NCBI RefSeq assembly: GCF_000425385.1
Contig: NZ_AUDI01000001.1
Location: forward strand, 668,331 to 732,330
DNA: 64,000 nucleotides
Origin: Pseudoduganella violaceinigra DSM 15887
GTDB taxonomy: Bacteria; Pseudomonadota; Gammaproteobacteria; Burkholderiales; Burkholderiaceae_D
Direction of reading: 5' to 3'
Positions 28,642-39,855 of the stretch are shown here, one piece after another (the first letter of the stretch is position 1; every line of letters starts with the position of its first letter). The position numbers and the translations under genes were made by a program. The notes beneath the pieces were generated by a model, which saw only the letters and a program-made list of their open reading frames with translations, ran no database searches and was not told the DNA's origin.

Positions 28642-29049
28642 ATGAAAAACATCCTGAACGCCCTTCTCGCTTCCGCCCTGCTGGCGGCCGCCCTGCCGGC
28701 ATCGGCCGAGATCGTCGTGATCGTCAACAAGGACAATCCGGCCTCGCGCATGTTCTCGGAACAGGCATCGCAGTTCTTCCTTGGCAAATCGGCCATGTTC
28801 ACCCCGGTCGACCAGGCGGACGGTTCCAAGATCCGTGCCGACTTCTACCAGAAAGTCGCGGAAAAGGACACGGCCCAGGTGAAAGCCATCTGGTCCAAGC
28901 TGGTCTTCACCGGCAAGGCCACGCCGCCCAAGGAATTCAAGTCCAATGCCGACGTCAAGAAGGCCGTGGCGGACGACCCGAAAGCCATCGGCTACATTGA
29001 TAAATCGGCAGTGGACGACAGCGTCAAGGTCATCCTGACCCTGCCATAA
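28642..29049 (+). CDS. small periplasmic PstS-like phosphate-binding domain protein
   Basis: The 135-residue protein has a signal peptide (ends ASA, about residue 22). A single short PBP-like domain follows (VIVNKDNPASRMFSEQASQFFLGK and AIGYIDKSAVDDSVKV), the form often annotated as phosphate ABC transporter substrate-binding protein. Full PstS proteins are more than twice as long, so this is half of a periplasmic-binding fold and may sense or deliver rather than feed an ABC transporter; no permease is nearby. AAGGAGA directly precedes the ATG. It is co-transcribed with the porin-like gene. Confidence 0.8.
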   Translation: MKNILNALLASALLAAALPASAEIVVIVNKDNPASRMFSEQASQFFLGKSAMFTPVDQADGSKIRADFYQKVAEKDTAQVKAIWSKLVFTGKATPPKEFKSNADVKKAVADDPKAIGYIDKSAVDDSVKVILTLP

Positions 29050-29082
29050 GACCTACCATTACCCAGCGCCTGCTACGCGCAC

Positions 29083-29117
29083 ACGCCGCCCCGCCTTGGC
29101 CGGGCGGCGTTTTTTTG
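29083..29117 (+). terminator. intrinsic terminator after the porin/PBP operon
   Basis: A 9-bp GC-rich stem (29083-29091 with 29102-29110) is followed by a T-run at 29110-29116, 34 bp past the stop codon. Confidence 0.92.
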
Positions 29118-29235
29118 TCCGATGCGCAATACCGTCGCCCGCAGGGAGGCTGGATCGCCCGGCTCGGCGGCGAACAGGCCAGCGTCCTGCCACGCCGCAG
29201 CGCGATTCTGCAATGATTTCACTGTCCCGAGAGAA

Positions 29236-29273
29236 TGCAAAACGGCCCGGGCGCTTGCGCGGCCGGGCCGTTT
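29236..29273 (-). terminator. intrinsic terminator of secA
   Basis: A perfect 11-bp stem (29240-29250 with 29263-29273) lies 19 bp beyond the secA stop; on the minus strand it is followed by TTTT. Confidence 0.85.
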
Positions 29274-29291
29274 GACTGAGGCAGCTATCGC

Positions 29292-32054
<2,763 letters not shown>

Positions 32055-32199
32055 TTCTTAAATTCTTCCTCGGGTCCGCCAATGGCAAAAGTGCGTGATT
32101 TTATCATGCGTTCGAAGCAAGGTTGGGATCTTGCCCTATATAACAATAGGCTAGCGTTGAAAAATTCACCTGCTGGGGCCGCCACGGTAAAATAGCGGC

Positions 32200-32670
32200 A
32201 TGGCATTCTCCTTCACCAATCGCAAGCACGCCCCGCAGGAAGCCACGGATTTCCTGCGCGGCAACGCACGCCTGGCCGCCCTCTTGCCGGCCGTGCAGCG
32301 CATGGTGAATTTACAACGCGACTGCGCCGAAGTGCTGCCTTTGGCCTTCAAAAGCTGCGAAATCTTCGCCTTCGACGGCGGCGAACTGACCCTGGCCGTG
32401 CCGAACACCGCGGTCGCAACCAAGCTCAAGCAACAAGTGCCCAAACTGCAGGAATCGCTGAATGCGAAAGGGTGGCAAATTAACAACATCCGTTTCCGCG
32501 TTCAAATGCCGAAAGGGATCGCCCACGTGGGACCGAGCGGCGAAGGCTTGAAGTTGCCGGACATGGCCATCGACTCGTTCGACGAACTGAGCCAGAAACT
32601 GGAACCGACCGCGGCCAACGAGCCGCTGATCGAAGCGATGCGGCGCCTGGTCGCCCGCCGTCGCGGCTAG
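32200..32670 (+). CDS. DUF721 / DciA-like protein
   Basis: The 156-residue protein has the DUF721 pattern (LRGNARLAALLPAVQRM near the N-terminus, then GELTLAVPNTAVATKLKQQVPKL with a KH-like fold). DciA proteins with this domain load the replicative helicase DnaB in bacteria lacking DnaC. A position between secA and lpxC is the usual neighbourhood. Loader function is inferred from the family. Confidence 0.8.
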   Translation: MAFSFTNRKHAPQEATDFLRGNARLAALLPAVQRMVNLQRDCAEVLPLAFKSCEIFAFDGGELTLAVPNTAVATKLKQQVPKLQESLNAKGWQINNIRFRVQMPKGIAHVGPSGEGLKLPDMAIDSFDELSQKLEPTAANEPLIEAMRRLVARRRG

Positions 32671-32684
32671 GCAACAAAAGTCCC

Positions 32685-32748
32685 AGTTGGGGTCAGGAAG
32701 AAAAACGGACATTCCAAGGAATGTCCGTTTTTCTTCCTGACCCCAACT
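32685..32748. repeat. 31-bp perfect inverted repeat (REP-like palindrome or bidirectional terminator)
   Basis: Two perfectly complementary 31-nt arms (32685-32715 and 32718-32748) are separated by only two bases. The arms contain TTGGGGTCAGGAAG and end at CATTCC. The element lies between convergent genes (DUF721 gene and lpxC) and would terminate both transcripts. A palindrome this long with a GGGGTCAGG motif also resembles the REP/BIME-type repeats spread by REP-associated tyrosine transposases (resemblance from memory, not verified). Confidence 0.85.
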
Positions 32749-32763
32749 AGGGACAAAAAAATC

Positions 32764-33699
32764 TTACAGGTAAGACCACTCGCGCGACATCTGCTTTGCG
32801 TAGGAAGGCGGGGCGGTGTCGAGGGAATCGAAGCTCACCAGCTCGTAGGAATCCGGGTCGGCCAGCATAGCGCGCAGCAGCTGGTTGTTCAGGGCGTGGC
32901 CGGATTTATGCGCTTCGTAACTGGCGATGATCGGGTGGCCGACCATGTACAGGTCGCCGATCGCGTCGAGGATCTTGTGGCGCACGAATTCGTCGTCGTA
33001 ACGCAGGCCGTCCTGGTTCAGGATGCGGTATTCATCCATCACGATGGCGTTTTCCAGCGAGCCGCCGCGCGCCAGGCCGATCCCGCGCAGCATTTCCACA
33101 TCCTGCATGAAGCCGAAGGTGCGGGCACGGGCAATCGCCTGGATGTACGACACGTCGCCGAAGTCCACCGTCGCGCGTTGCGCCGTGCCATCCACCGCCG
33201 GGTGGTTGAATTCGATGAAGAAGTCCAGCTTGAAGCCGTCGTGCGGCACCAGGCGCGCCCATTTCTCGTGGGCGCCCTTGCCTTCGCGGATTTCGACCGG
33301 CTTTTTCACTTTGATAAACTTTTTCGGCGCTTCCTGCTCCTGCACCCCGCCCTGCTGCAGCAGGTAGACAAAGGACGATGCCGAACCATCCATGATCGGG
33401 ATTTCTTCCGCCGTCACGTCGACGTACAGATTGTCGATGCCGAGGCCGGCGCAGGCCGACATCAGGTGCTCGACGGTCGAGACGCGGCCGCCGTCTTTCA
33501 TCAGTACGGTGGCCATGCGGGTGTCGCCCACAATGTCCGCCCTTGTCGGGAAGACAACTTGCGGACTCAGGTCGACCCGGCGGAAGACGATGCCGGTATC
33601 CGGCGCGGCAGGACGCAGGGTCAGCTCAACCTTGGTGCCGGAGTGCAGGCCGACACCTGTGGTGCGGACGATTTCTTTGATGGTTCGTTGTTTCAGCAT
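32764..33699 (-). CDS. lpxC: UDP-3-O-acyl-N-acetylglucosamine deacetylase LpxC
   Basis: The 311-residue zinc enzyme catalyses the committed step of lipid A synthesis. Zinc-binding and catalytic segments are visible: [17 protein letters not shown] (His near 78), [11 protein letters not shown] (His/Asp near 238-242) and [11 protein letters not shown] (His near 265). It is downstream of the dcw cluster, its usual place in proteobacteria, but here separated from ftsZ by other genes. Confidence 0.97.
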   Translation of the reverse strand: MLKQRTIKEIVRTTGVGLHSGTKVELTLRPAAPDTGIVFRRVDLSPQVVFPTRADIVGDTRMATVLMKDGGRVSTVEHLMSACAGLGIDNLYVDVTAEEIPIMDGSASSFVYLLQQGGVQEQEAPKKFIKVKKPVEIREGKGAHEKWARLVPHDGFKLDFFIEFNHPAVDGTAQRATVDFGDVSYIQAIARARTFGFMQDVEMLRGIGLARGGSLENAIVMDEYRILNQDGLRYDDEFVRHKILDAIGDLYMVGHPIIASYEAHKSGHALNNQLLRAMLADPDSYELVSFDSLDTAPPSYAKQMSREWSYL

Positions 33700-33732
33700 G
33701 CAAGGATTATAGCGCCCCGGGCCCTTCCCCGC

Positions 33733-34617
33733 TTACGGGTGCTCGGCCTCGGCATGCTCGGTTTCCCGCCGTACCAGGTAGATGCCGGAGCCGATGATGA
33801 TGGCCGCGCCCAGCAAGGTATAGGCGTCCGGCAGCGTATGCCAGAGCAGCCAGTCGATGCCCACGCCCCAGGCCAGGGCCGTGTATTCGAACGGCGCCAC
33901 GATGGATGCCTTGCCCATGCTGAAGGCGCGCGTCAGCGCCAGCTGGCCGAAGAAGCCCGTCACCGCCAGCGTCGCCATGGCCGGCCATAGCGCCCAGTCG
34001 ATCGCCACCCAGGCGTTGAACGCCAGCGGGGCAACGCCAACGCCCATCAGCGTCAACACCCAGAACATCACATGCTCGGGCGCGTCGGTCTTGGCCAGCA
34101 CGCGGCCGGCGATGGCGGAGATGCCGTAGCAGACGGCCGAAGCCAATACCGCCAGGCCGGCGATCGAGGCGAAGTTGCTGCCGTCCGGGCGCAGCACCAC
34201 CAGCACGCCACCCAGGCCGACGACAATCGCCAGCCACTGCCCCAGGCTGACTTTTTCGCGCAGGATGAACACCGCCAGCACCGTCACCAGCGCCGGCGCG
34301 ATGAAGAAGATGGCGTAGGTATCGGCCAGCGGCAGCGATTTCAGCGCGAAGGCGAACAGCGACAGCATGGCGATGCCGACCGCGCCGCGCAGAATATGCA
34401 GCGACCAGCGCACTTTGAAGATACCGGTGAATTTGCCGCGGTAGGCCATGTAGGCGCACACCAGGGGCATTGAAAGCATGCATCGCAGCGCCGTCACCTG
34501 CACGCCGGGATAGCGCCCGGCCAGCACTTTCATGGAAGCGTCCATGAGGGAGAACATGGCGACCGCGGCCACCATGGCGTAAATAGCTTGCAGGTTTTCT
34601 CTTTGTTGCGGAGTCAC
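33733..34617 (-). CDS. DMT-superfamily (EamA) transporter
   Basis: The 294-residue protein has about ten hydrophobic helices and two EamA repeats (first about 10-145, second about 155-285; e.g. LRGAVGIAMLSLFAFALKSL and ADTYAIFFIAPALVTVLAV). The substrate cannot be told; family members export amino acids, nucleosides and other metabolites. An overlapping longer frame in another phase (33707-34630) is not coding. It follows a divergent SET-domain gene. Confidence 0.87.
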   Translation of the reverse strand: MTPQQRENLQAIYAMVAAVAMFSLMDASMKVLAGRYPGVQVTALRCMLSMPLVCAYMAYRGKFTGIFKVRWSLHILRGAVGIAMLSLFAFALKSLPLADTYAIFFIAPALVTVLAVFILREKVSLGQWLAIVVGLGGVLVVLRPDGSNFASIAGLAVLASAVCYGISAIAGRVLAKTDAPEHVMFWVLTLMGVGVAPLAFNAWVAIDWALWPAMATLAVTGFFGQLALTRAFSMGKASIVAPFEYTALAWGVGIDWLLWHTLPDAYTLLGAAIIIGSGIYLVRRETEHAEAEHP

Positions 34618-34785
34618 GATGGGTGCCCAAAATCCATTACCGGGCCAGCCATTGTACTGAAAGAAATCGTTTGCTGCTGAGGCCGCCCTGGCTTAAGCGG
34701 GAACAAGAGCGCCACTGCATAGGCAGTCCATCGCGCCAATCTGAAAGAACTGACGAGGAAAATCGCGGCAGGTTATGATGGCGGG

Positions 34786-35310
34786 ATGAATACAGAAGCT
34801 TTACTATTTGAAGAGACCGAGCCACTTTTCGTAGTGCACGAGTCGCCCGTGCATGGCCGCGGCGTTTTCGCGCGCCGGATGATCCCGGCCGGCACCCGCA
34901 TCATCGAATACACCGGCGAAATCGTCGATTGGGAAGAATGCTGCCGCCGCACCGAAGAAAAAGGCGGCCCGATCGGCCATACCTTCTTCTTCAGCCTGAA
35001 CAACGGCATGCTGATCGATGGCGGCACAGGCGGCAATGAGGCGCGCTACATCAACCATTCCTGCGAGCCCAATTGCGAAGCCGAGGAAGACGACGACTGC
35101 CGCGTCTACATCTGCTCCCTGCATGACATTGCCGAAGGCGAAGAGCTGAACTATAACTACGGCCTGATTTACGAGGCCCGCCACACCGCCAAGGTGAAGA
35201 AGGCATTCGCCTGCTATTGCGGCGCACCCTCCTGCACCGGCGTCATGCTGGCGCCAAAGAAACGCAAATCCCGCGCCAAATCCCCAACGCAGTCCGTACC
35301 GGCAATGTGA
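34786..35310 (+). CDS. SET-domain protein-lysine methyltransferase
   Basis: The 174-residue protein is almost wholly a SET domain: HGRGVFARRMIPAGTRIIEY (about 23-42), RYINHSCEPNC (88-98, the SAM-binding/knot motif) and GEELNYNYG (118-126). A short post-SET CYCGAPSC (143-150) may hold zinc with the Cys of HSCEPNC. These are all the motifs of eukaryote-like histone lysine methyltransferases. The bacterial substrate is unknown. The gene stands alone, divergent from the DMT transporter. The C-terminal tail is Lys/Arg rich (KKRKSRAKS). Confidence 0.9.
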   Translation: MNTEALLFEETEPLFVVHESPVHGRGVFARRMIPAGTRIIEYTGEIVDWEECCRRTEEKGGPIGHTFFFSLNNGMLIDGGTGGNEARYINHSCEPNCEAEEDDDCRVYICSLHDIAEGEELNYNYGLIYEARHTAKVKKAFACYCGAPSCTGVMLAPKKRKSRAKSPTQSVPAM

Positions 35311-35330
35311 AGTATTGGAAACTGCGTCCT

Positions 35331-35361
35331 GCAAAACAAAACGCCCGGCAAGCCGGGCGTT
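35331..35361 (-). terminator. intrinsic terminator between SET gene and small membrane protein gene
   Basis: A perfect 10-bp stem (35340-35349 with 35352-35361) is followed on the minus strand by TTTGTTTTG. It serves the minus-strand membrane-protein gene and may also stop the SET-gene transcript. Confidence 0.8.
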
Positions 35362-35374
35362 CGCAGTCGACGCT

Positions 35375-35821
35375 TTATGCGCCGGCTTCCGGCGTCTGCG
35401 CCGGCTCCACCGGTGCTGCCATGGAAGCAGCACGCCCGCGTAAGCTCGTGATCCCCCTGAAAAGATGGAAAATCACGTAGGCGTGGAAGGCTACGGACAT
35501 CCAGTCTTGGAAATACATGTAGAGAAGTGCGTCCGCGACGTAAACGCCGAGACCGAGATAGAAGGCCCACAGTTTTTCGCGCTGGGCGAAGTAGCCAATC
35601 ACGCCATAGTAGCCAATGATCAGGAGCGCCAACGCCCCGCCGACCACCATCGCGCCGGAGAACACCGCGCTGGCCAGCGCCGTCATTGCCAGGCCGACGA
35701 CAAACGAGGTATTGCTGCCGGAGTAGTAGAGAAACAGGTTGACCAAGGAAAGGCCGGCGATCCACCAGAACCAGCGCGCGCTGGAAAGGACGAATGGATC
35801 ACTTGATACGGACGACTTCAT
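35375..35821 (-). CDS. small integral membrane protein of unknown function
   Basis: The 148-residue protein has about four hydrophobic segments (about 17-35, 39-57, 60-77, 85-125) and an Ala/Pro-rich C-terminal tail. I do not recognise a family. It is flanked by its own terminator downstream and by the peroxiredoxin terminator upstream, so it is probably a single-gene unit. Confidence 0.75.
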   Translation of the reverse strand: MKSSVSSDPFVLSSARWFWWIAGLSLVNLFLYYSGSNTSFVVGLAMTALASAVFSGAMVVGGALALLIIGYYGVIGYFAQREKLWAFYLGLGVYVADALLYMYFQDWMSVAFHAYVIFHLFRGITSLRGRAASMAAPVEPAQTPEAGA

Positions 35822-35879
35822 GTATTGACTCTCAGGGAATAAACTTACTATTTTAGCACCCGGCGTTCCCTGCCCGCCA

Positions 35880-35906
35880 AATCAAAACGCCCGGCGTACC
35901 GGGCGT
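35880..35906 (-). terminator. intrinsic terminator of the peroxiredoxin gene
   Basis: An 8-bp stem (35887-35894 with 35899-35906, loop CGTA) is followed on the minus strand by TTTTGATT, 23 bp after the stop codon. Confidence 0.82.
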
Positions 35907-35929
35907 CTTTCTTTGGGACGCTTCGTGAC

Positions 35930-36433
35930 TTACAGCTGGCCCAGCATGGTTTCGGCGTTCGACACTTCGAACTTGCCGCCCTGCTCGACGTTCAGTTGCT
36001 TGACCACGCCGTCTTCCACCAGCATCGAATAACGCTGGGAGCGGGTGCCCATGCCGAACTTGGAGAAGTCCGCGTCCAGGCCCAGGGCCTTGGAGTAGGC
36101 GGCGTTGCCGTCCGCCATCATGCGTACGGTGCCGGTGGCTTTCTGGTCGCGGCCCCATGCACCCATCACGAAGGCGTCGTTCACGGAGATGCACCAGATT
36201 TCATCCACGCCCTTCGCTTGCAGGTCGGCTGCGTGCTTGACGTAGCCTGGCACGTGCTGCGCGGAGCAGGTTGGGGTGTAGGCGCCTGGCAGGCCGAAGA
36301 TCGCGATCTTCTTGCCTTTGGTGAGGTCCTGCACATTGAAGGTGTTCGGGCCGAGGGAGCAGCCTTCGGTCTCGGTTTCGATGAATTCGGACAGCTGGCC
36401 TTCCGGCAGTTTGTCGCCGATCTTGATAGTCAT
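35930..36433 (-). CDS. Prx5-type peroxiredoxin
   Basis: The 167-residue thiol peroxidase has the peroxidatic Cys56 in GAYTPTCSAQH and the SVNDAFVMGAWG segment of the Prx5/AhpE-like hybrid group. It should reduce hydrogen peroxide or alkyl peroxides in the cytosol. It is the first gene after ftsZ on the same strand (80 bp), separated by a GC-rich hairpin, so it is probably transcribed mainly from its own promoter. Confidence 0.93.
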   Translation of the reverse strand: MTIKIGDKLPEGQLSEFIETETEGCSLGPNTFNVQDLTKGKKIAIFGLPGAYTPTCSAQHVPGYVKHAADLQAKGVDEIWCISVNDAFVMGAWGRDQKATGTVRMMADGNAAYSKALGLDADFSKFGMGTRSQRYSMLVEDGVVKQLNVEQGGKFEVSNAETMLGQL

Positions 36434-36470
36434 TCGGGTTCTCCTTCTTGTGAAAACCCAGAGTATAACT

Positions 36471-36503
36471 CCGCGCCGCCGGATGCGTGACCCGGCGGCG
36501 CGG
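36471..36503 (-). terminator. GC-rich hairpin after ftsZ
   Basis: A 12-bp stem (36471-36482 with 36492-36503, 9-nt loop) starts 10 bp after the ftsZ stop. No T-run follows on the minus strand, so read-through into the peroxiredoxin gene is possible. Confidence 0.55.
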
Positions 36504-36513
36504 CCGACCTTAT

Positions 36514-37731
36514 TTAGTCAGCCTGCTTGCGCAGGAAGGCAGGAATGTCGTAGGTTTCCATGCCCGACTTGGCCAGCGCGTTCACCTGCTCGGTGGCCGA
36601 TTCGCGGCGCCACACGGCTGGCTGCTTCTGCACGTCGGCCGGCACGCCGCTGAAGCCGGCGGAACCGAAACCGCCCACCGTGGCCGTTGCCGCCCCAGCC
36701 AGGCCGGCGTTGACGTTCAGCGGGTTGCCGCCGTGGGTGCCGGTGCGCAGTTGCTGCTGCTGGACCAGTTGCACATGCTTCTTGGCTTTGCCCAGGCCGG
36801 TGGCCACCACGGTCACGCGGATATCGTCGCCCATCGCGTCGTCGTAGGCGATGCCCTGTGCGATCGACGCGTCCGGCGCGGCGAAGGCGCGCACTGCGGC
36901 CATGACTTCCTTGATTTCCTTACCTTTCAGGCCGCGCGACGCGGTCACGTTGACCAGCACGCCGCGTGCGCCGGACAGGTCGACGCCGTCCAGCAGCGGC
37001 GAAGCGACTGCCTGCTCGGCGGCCACGCGGGCGCGGTCCACGCCGGAAGCGGTGGCGGTGCCCATCATCGCCTTGCCCTGCTCGCCCATGATGGTCTTGA
37101 CGTCATTGAAGTCGACGTTGATATGGCCAGGCACGTTGATGATCTCGGCGATACCGGCGACGGCGTTGTTCAGCACATCATCGGCGTGCTGCAGCCATTC
37201 GATCAGGGACTCGTCTTCGTAGATCTCTTCCAGCTTCTCGTTGCAGATCACGATCAGGGAGTCGACGTTGGCGGACAGCGCTTCCAGGCCCGCTTCGGCG
37301 ACGTCCAGGCATTTCTGGCCTTCGTGCGAGAACGGCTTGGAGACCACGGCCACGGTCAGCGCGCCCTGCTGCTTGGCGATTTCCGCAACGATCGGTGCGG
37401 CGCCGGTGCCGGTGCCGCCGCCCATGCCGGCCGCGATGAACACCATGTGCGCGCCGCGCAGCGCGTCTTCGATGCGGGCGCGCGATTCTTCCGCCAGCGC
37501 GCGGCCCACTTCAGGGCGCATACCCGCGCCCAGGCCTGATTCGCCGATCTGGATGATATTGGTCGCCTTGGACGCTGCCAACGCCTGCGCGTCGGTATTG
37601 GCGGCGATGAATTCCACGCCGCTCATGCCCTTGTTGATCATATGCTGGACCGCATTGCCGCCCGCACCTCCAACACCAACGACCTTGATGACCGTCCCCA
37701 GTGTCGCGTTGTCTACCATATCAAATTCCAT
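36514..37731 (-). CDS. ftsZ: cell division GTPase FtsZ
   Basis: The 405-residue tubulin homologue forms the Z ring. It has VGVGGAGGNAV (about 18-28), the tubulin signature GGGTGTGAAP (about 105-114), a synergy segment around DLSGARGVLVN, a Gln-rich variable linker (VQLVQQQQL) and the conserved C-terminal peptide DIPAFLRKQAD, which binds FtsA and ZipA. It is the last gene of the dcw cluster; a 95-bp gap separates it from ftsA and may hold a promoter. It starts at MEFDMVDN. Confidence 0.98.
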   Translation of the reverse strand: MEFDMVDNATLGTVIKVVGVGGAGGNAVQHMINKGMSGVEFIAANTDAQALAASKATNIIQIGESGLGAGMRPEVGRALAEESRARIEDALRGAHMVFIAAGMGGGTGTGAAPIVAEIAKQQGALTVAVVSKPFSHEGQKCLDVAEAGLEALSANVDSLIVICNEKLEEIYEDESLIEWLQHADDVLNNAVAGIAEIINVPGHINVDFNDVKTIMGEQGKAMMGTATASGVDRARVAAEQAVASPLLDGVDLSGARGVLVNVTASRGLKGKEIKEVMAAVRAFAAPDASIAQGIAYDDAMGDDIRVTVVATGLGKAKKHVQLVQQQQLRTGTHGGNPLNVNAGLAGAATATVGGFGSAGFSGVPADVQKQPAVWRRESATEQVNALAKSGMETYDIPAFLRKQAD

Positions 37732-37826
37732 GATGTACTCCTATCTAGATGCGGTTTCCAAGCGCCAGGCCTCATAATTTTAGGAGAACTGGAGATTGAA
37801 AACTGCGCTTTTTATCGAAAATACTT

Positions 37827-39059
37827 TTAAAAATTACCCAGGAACCATTCTTTCATGCGCTGCCAAACTGCCTTCACCGAACCATCCTGGCGCGTCACGA
37901 TGTGGCCGCGCAGATACTGCTTCTTTGCTTCCAATAACAGGCCCAACACGGTTGCATAGCGCGGGCTGCGAACCACGTCGGCCAACTGGCCACGGTAGTC
38001 CGGCGTGCCCAGGCGCGCAGGCTTGAGGAAGATGTCTTCCGCCATCTCCACCATGCCCGGCATGATCGCGGTGCCGCCGGTGAGCACGATGCCCGACGAG
38101 AGCACGCCCTCGTAGCCGGACTCGCGCACCACCTGGTGCACCATCGCAAACAGCTCTTCCACGCGCGGCTCGATCACGGCCGCCAGCGCCTGGCGCGACA
38201 GGTTGCGCGGACCACGGTCGCCCAGGCCCGGCACTTCCAGGTGCTCGCCCGGGTCGGCCAGCACCTGCTTGGCCACGCCGTAGCGGATCTTGATCTCTTC
38301 GGCTTCGCCGGTCGGCGTGCGCAGCGCCATGGCGATATCGTTGGTGATCTGGTCGCCCGCGATCGGGATCACGGCCGTATGCCGGATCGCACCGTCCGAG
38401 AACACCGCCACGTCGGTGGTGCCGCCGCCGATGTCGATCAGCACCACGCCCAGCTCCTTCTCGTCCGTGGTCAGCACGGCATCGGCCGAGGCCATCGGCT
38501 GCAGGATCAGGTCCGACACTTCCAGACCGCAGCGGCGCACGCACTTGACGATGTTCTGCACCGCGCTCACGGCGCCGGTGACGATGTGCACCTTCACTTC
38601 CAGGCGGATGCCGCTCATGCCGATCGGTTCGCGCACATCCTCCTGCGAATCGACGATGAATTCCTGCGGCACCGTATGCAGCAATTGCTGGTCGGTCGGG
38701 ATATTAACCGCTTTAGCCGTTTCGATCACACGCGCTACGTCGGTGGCGGTGACTTCCTTGTCCTTGATCGCCACCATGCCGCTCGAATTGAAGCTGCGGA
38801 TATGGCTGCCGGCGATGCCCGCGTACACATTGCGGATCTTGCAGTCGGCCATCAGCTCCGCCTCTTCCAGTGCGCGCTGGATCGATTCGACGGTCGCCTC
38901 GATGTTCACCACCACGCCTTTTTTCAGGCCCTTGGACTCGTGCTGGCCCAGGCCGATCACCTCGTGGCGGCCATCGCCCATCACTTCGGCCACCACGGCC
39001 ACCACCTTGGAGGTGCCGATATCGAGGCCGACGATCAGGTTTTTAGCGTCTTTAGTCAT
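37827..39059 (-). CDS. ftsA: cell division actin-like protein FtsA
   Basis: The 410-residue actin-fold protein anchors FtsZ to the membrane. Visible motifs: GLDIGTSKVVAVV (phosphate 1), DIGGGTTDVAVF (phosphate 2), SSGIVLTGGTAIMPGM (adenosine motif) and a C-terminal amphipathic membrane helix VWQRMKEWFLGNF. It lies 15 bp after ftsQ. Confidence 0.97.
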   Translation of the reverse strand: MTKDAKNLIVGLDIGTSKVVAVVAEVMGDGRHEVIGLGQHESKGLKKGVVVNIEATVESIQRALEEAELMADCKIRNVYAGIAGSHIRSFNSSGMVAIKDKEVTATDVARVIETAKAVNIPTDQQLLHTVPQEFIVDSQEDVREPIGMSGIRLEVKVHIVTGAVSAVQNIVKCVRRCGLEVSDLILQPMASADAVLTTDEKELGVVLIDIGGGTTDVAVFSDGAIRHTAVIPIAGDQITNDIAMALRTPTGEAEEIKIRYGVAKQVLADPGEHLEVPGLGDRGPRNLSRQALAAVIEPRVEELFAMVHQVVRESGYEGVLSSGIVLTGGTAIMPGMVEMAEDIFLKPARLGTPDYRGQLADVVRSPRYATVLGLLLEAKKQYLRGHIVTRQDGSVKAVWQRMKEWFLGNF

Positions 39060-39074
39060 CTCTTTGCCCTGCTC

Positions 39075-39839
39075 TCAATGTTTCTTCGTTTCCGACGGGA
39101 TCTTCAATCCCGCTGCGCTCAAGGCCAGGCCGTTCTGGTAGCGCATATCAATCGTTTCAATATTCGGCACGCGGCTCGTGATCTGCGGCCAGATCCGGAC
39201 CAGGCGCTGCACGCGCTGGTGCAGCGTGTCAGGCGTTGCCTCGCGTCCCAGCGCCACACTGGCGCCGTTGTCCAACTTCACCGTCCATGCATAGCGGCCC
39301 GACAGCGACACGCTGAGCGGCACCAGGCTGACCGGTGCAAACCATTGCTTCAACTCGCCGTAGCGCGCCAGTACTTCCTTTTCGCTGCCTTCCGGGCCGG
39401 AAAACCCGGGCAGCTCGTGATCCTCTTCCGCTTCGGCCAGGTTGGCGGTGAAGACATCGCCTTTCACCGACAGCAGGCGGCCGTCCTCGCCCCAGGTGCC
39501 GAGCGCTTCATGCTCTTCCAGCGCCACGATAAGCTGGTTCGGCCACTCGCGACGCACGCTGGCGCGGCGCACCCAAGGCACCGACTCGAACACTTTGCGC
39601 ACCTGCTCCAGGTCGGCGGTGAAGAAGTTGCCAACCAGGCGGCCCTGGGTGCCGTTGCGCAGCGTCAGGTGGTTCACGTGCTTGAATTCCGACTTGTCCA
39701 TGGTTTCAACGCGGATGGAGCGCAAATCGAATACAGGACGATTCGCCACCCACCACACGCCGGCGACGGCGCAAGCCAGCACCGACAGCGCAAACAGGCC
39801 GCTGGCGGATGCATTCAAGGCTTTGACGTCGTGCCACAT
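39075..39839 (-). CDS. ftsQ: cell division protein FtsQ
   Basis: The 254-residue bitopic protein has a single membrane helix (about 15-32), then a POTRA domain (VFDLRSIRVETMDKSEFKHV, about 35-105) and the FtsQ/DivIB beta domain (WPNQLIVALEEHEALGTWGE). It recruits FtsB/FtsL. It lies 16 bp after ddlB. Confidence 0.94.
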   Translation of the reverse strand: MWHDVKALNASASGLFALSVLACAVAGVWWVANRPVFDLRSIRVETMDKSEFKHVNHLTLRNGTQGRLVGNFFTADLEQVRKVFESVPWVRRASVRREWPNQLIVALEEHEALGTWGEDGRLLSVKGDVFTANLAEAEEDHELPGFSGPEGSEKEVLARYGELKQWFAPVSLVPLSVSLSGRYAWTVKLDNGASVALGREATPDTLHQRVQRLVRIWPQITSRVPNIETIDMRYQNGLALSAAGLKIPSETKKH

Positions 39840-39855
39840 AAGGTTTCCGGTCCTT

